Origin: Hyphomicrobium sp.
GTDB taxonomy: Bacteria; Pseudomonadota; Alphaproteobacteria; Rhizobiales; Hyphomicrobiaceae
NCBI GenBank assembly: GCA_017512425.1
Contig: JAFWGI010000015.1
Coordinates: 434,001 to 498,000 of the forward strand
Length of the DNA stretch: 64,000 nucleotides
Direction of reading: 5' to 3'
In this document: one piece after another, positions 61,987 through 64,000 of the stretch
Numbering within the stretch: position 1 is the first letter of the stretch
Layout: each line of letters begins with the position of its first letter
Position numbers and translations under genes: made by a program
The notes under the pieces: model-generated
Database searches by the model: none
The model's input: the letters and a program-made list of their open reading frames with translations, nothing else
What the model was told of the DNA's origin: nothing

Positions 61987-62325
61987 TCAGATCCGAGCGC
62001 CCAAAGCCGCACGGTAGGCGATCCGGCGGGACGCAACGCGTGATGCAGCGAGCAATGCGAGCGCAATCAGAGCAAGCTCAACGGAGCGCGACGGCTGGGT
62101 CGCGACATGCCGATCCGCAGATCGGTTGCTTCGCGAAATGAACGCCGCGGCAGGCGCGCGCGGCTCGCGCGGCTGAGCAACTTTCTCAGTAACATGCGAT
62201 GCGATGGCCGGCCCTGGAACGGCGTGCATTGCCGAACACAGAACAATACCGGCGAACAATCGCGCCGCTAGTTTCCGCCACGGTGCATGACGGACGACGG
62301 ACTGCATTTTTTCTGTAACGGACAT
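61987..62325 (-). CDS. Small membrane-associated hypothetical protein
   Basis: The 112-residue protein has a hydrophobic signal-like segment (LFAGIVLCSAMHAVPGPAI) and a C-terminal hydrophobic stretch (LALIALALLAASRVA) followed by Arg residues. It starts 28 bases after the end of the sugar transferase gene; an earlier GTG at 62352 is possible. No family recognised. No clear ribosome-binding site. Confidence 0.45.
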   Translation of the reverse strand: MSVTEKMQSVVRHAPWRKLAARLFAGIVLCSAMHAVPGPAIASHVTEKVAQPREPRAPAAAFISRSNRSADRHVATQPSRSVELALIALALLAASRVASRRIAYRAALGARI

Positions 62326-62352
62326 CGCAATATTTCGTTCTGCAATCAGCAC

Positions 62353-63885
62353 TCAGTAGGCATTCTCTAGCTTAAGCAACGACCGCGGCGTCTTCAGGAG
62401 TATGTAGAAATCAAAGAACACGCTCCAGTTCTCGATGTAATAAAGATCGTGCTCGACGCGCTTCAGGATCTTTTCTTCCGTGTCGGTTTCTCCGCGCCAA
62501 CCGTTGATCTGAGCCCAGCCTGTGATACCTGGCTTCACCTTGTGGCGCGCAAAATAGCCGTCGACGACTTCGTCGTAGAGCTGCGTTCCGGCCTTGGCCT
62601 GCGCCGCATGCGGACGCGGTCCCACCAGTGACAGATCACCGCGCAAGACGTTGAAGAGCTGCGGCAGTTCGTCGAGGCTCGTCTTGCGAATGATCCGTCC
62701 GACGCGCGTGACGCGCGGGTCGCCTTTTGTAACAAGTTTGGTCGCCGCGGCGTCGCAGCGGTCGGTATACATCGACCGGAACTTATAGACTTCAATCATC
62801 TCATTGTTGAAGCCATAGCGCTTCTGGCGGAACAGCACTGGTCCCTTACTGTCGAGCTTGATGGCGAGAGCGACAATCGCGAAGACCGGAGCAAGCAGGA
62901 CGAGTGCGGTAAGGCCGACGACTTTATCGAAAAGCCATTTGCCGATAGTGCCCCAGCCGGCGATCGGTTTGTCGAAAAGATCGATCATGGCAACCGTGCC
63001 GACGTGCGAGTAGGTGCGCGGAGAAAAGCGCAGCGCTGTCGATCGCGCAGGCATTTTGATGTCGGCAGGCAGGATCGAGATGTGGCGGAGGACGCTCGCA
63101 AGGCGATCTTCCGCAGCAAGCGGAATGGCGACGATGACGAGATCAAGTCGCGTAACGCGGCTCATCGCGATGAGCTCGGTCAAGCCGCCGAGGCGTGGAT
63201 ACCCTGCGATGTCGCGCGGAACACGGTTGTCGGTCCGATCATCGAAAATGCCGGCGATACGGACGGTCGAATCCGTGTCTTCTTCGAGCTTGGCAATGAT
63301 GTCTTCGGTGACGTGGCCCGTTCCGTAGATGACGGCGCGCTGATACAGCCGGCCGCTTTTCGCCCAGCCGCGAACAAGCCATGCCGCGACGAGCCGTTCG
63401 GCGAATAGCCCCAGAATGCCGGCGGTGAACCACGTAGCAAGCCAAACGCGCGATACATCGTGACCAATTTTGAGGAAGAAGATCGACGCGACCAGCGCGA
63501 CGAAAGCGACGCTCCATCCAAGGACCATCGCCGGCATCTTGACCACAAAATTCGAAAATGCGCGGAGCGTATAAAGTCCCAACAGTTCAAAAGATACCAC
63601 GAGCGTGAGGCCGGTTAGCAGCACGGCCTCGACATACAGCGGCGTGCTGACCGCGCTCTCTTCATCGACGTAGCCGTGGGCGATTGCAAAGCCGAGGAGG
63701 ACGACTATCAGGAAGTCCGTCGCGCGGACAAACCCGCGCACGACGGCCGGAGAAATATTGCTCGATTTATCGGCCGCATGGCGGTCCGCCAGACGCGGGC
63801 GATGCGGTGGCGTGACCGCAGCCGTACCGGTAATGCGCGGAGCGTTGCTTCTTTTTGGTTCAAAAGACTTGAGCGAGAAGACCAT
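62353..63885 (-). CDS. Undecaprenyl-phosphate glucose phosphotransferase (WcaJ-like)
   Basis: The 510-residue protein has five hydrophobic segments over residues 50-160, a nucleotide-fold middle domain ([30 protein letters not shown]), and a C-terminal sugar transferase domain ([75 protein letters not shown]). It transfers glucose-1-phosphate or a related sugar to undecaprenyl phosphate to begin exopolysaccharide or O-unit synthesis. It is at the right edge of the window; the genes of the polysaccharide cluster may follow. Confidence 0.93.
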   Translation of the reverse strand: MVFSLKSFEPKRSNAPRITGTAAVTPPHRPRLADRHAADKSSNISPAVVRGFVRATDFLIVVLLGFAIAHGYVDEESAVSTPLYVEAVLLTGLTLVVSFELLGLYTLRAFSNFVVKMPAMVLGWSVAFVALVASIFFLKIGHDVSRVWLATWFTAGILGLFAERLVAAWLVRGWAKSGRLYQRAVIYGTGHVTEDIIAKLEEDTDSTVRIAGIFDDRTDNRVPRDIAGYPRLGGLTELIAMSRVTRLDLVIVAIPLAAEDRLASVLRHISILPADIKMPARSTALRFSPRTYSHVGTVAMIDLFDKPIAGWGTIGKWLFDKVVGLTALVLLAPVFAIVALAIKLDSKGPVLFRQKRYGFNNEMIEVYKFRSMYTDRCDAAATKLVTKGDPRVTRVGRIIRKTSLDELPQLFNVLRGDLSLVGPRPHAAQAKAGTQLYDEVVDGYFARHKVKPGITGWAQINGWRGETDTEEKILKRVEHDLYYIENWSVFFDFYILLKTPRSLLKLENAY

Positions 63886-64000
63886 CGGACGAGAACTCGG
63901 CTATCACTGGTAGCGTGTGACAGCCAGGAAGCATCGGCCGTGCCAATGCCACGCTCGAGATGCCGTAAAACGGCTGGCGGGCCTCGCATGGTTAGCGAAG

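Noticed and set aside
61839..62066. 75-codon minus frame and a short frame ending DARATLKELRLI
   Set aside because: No start codon or ribosome-binding site, partly overlaps the end of the 61987-62325 gene; coherent only over a few residues.
1..64000. CRISPR arrays, intact insertion sequences and rRNA genes
   Set aside because: I found no regularly spaced repeats with spacers, no transposase with inverted ends and no rRNA sequence in the window.

Overview
The window is chromosomal DNA of an alphaproteobacterium, most likely in the Hyphomicrobiales (Bradyrhizobium/Xanthobacter-like relatives). This rests on the adjacent divK and pleD cell-cycle genes, an EipB-type (DUF1849) envelope protein, sigma-EcfG-like general stress promoters (GGAAC, about 17 bases, GTT), an NHEJ set of Ku plus LigD parts, gatCAB with inserted small genes, and GC-rich codon use. 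All calls come from reading the sequence; no database search was run.

Left part (1-29.7 kb) is mostly housekeeping: a partial HIT protein, a GNAT-like protein, an M48 protease, GDPD, RidA, EipB, DUF3572, divK-pleD, rpmG, NUDIX, DUF983, rnr, topA, dprA, plsY, a pyrC-like gene with pyrB, a PcfJ-like protein, ruvX, a fused MFS/spermidine-synthase protein, and gatC-orf-gatA-chorismate mutase-orf-gatB. Three copies of palindromic intergenic elements lie at 313-415, 9414-9506 and 12164-12254.

Middle part (29.6-41 kb) is accessory. It holds a 45-residue membrane protein, a cytochrome P450 whose ribosome-binding site lies inside a hairpin, a 54-residue basic protein, DedA, lipoproteins, a quinone reductase, a GST, a Sel1 protein and tRNA-Ser(GCT). 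A decayed serine-recombinase C-terminus reads antisense into that tRNA. Next come a DUF805-like protein, a Gdx/SugE guanidinium exporter behind a guanidine-II riboswitch, an EF-hand secreted protein, an alpha/beta hydrolase and a run of small secreted or stress-type proteins.

Right part: 41-48 kb is a minus-strand trehalose/glucose operon (GH15, otsA, ROK kinase, PfkB kinase, otsB, and a ROK kinase whose motifs are in circularly permuted order), led by a sigma-EcfG-like promoter. 48-51.7 kb is Ku, LigD (PE-POL) and a separate LIG ligase. 52-61.6 kb is a lactate permease, an IorAB-type molybdenum hydroxylase, a di-heme oxidoreductase, a cytochrome c peroxidase and a MoxYX-like two-component pair. 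The window ends with a small membrane-associated protein and a WcaJ-type sugar-phosphate transferase.

Most notable are the permuted ROK kinase, the riboswitch, the recombinase scar at tRNA-Ser, the SD-masking hairpin, a dihydroorotase-like protein lacking the HxH metal motif, and an apparently orphan stress promoter at 51.8 kb.
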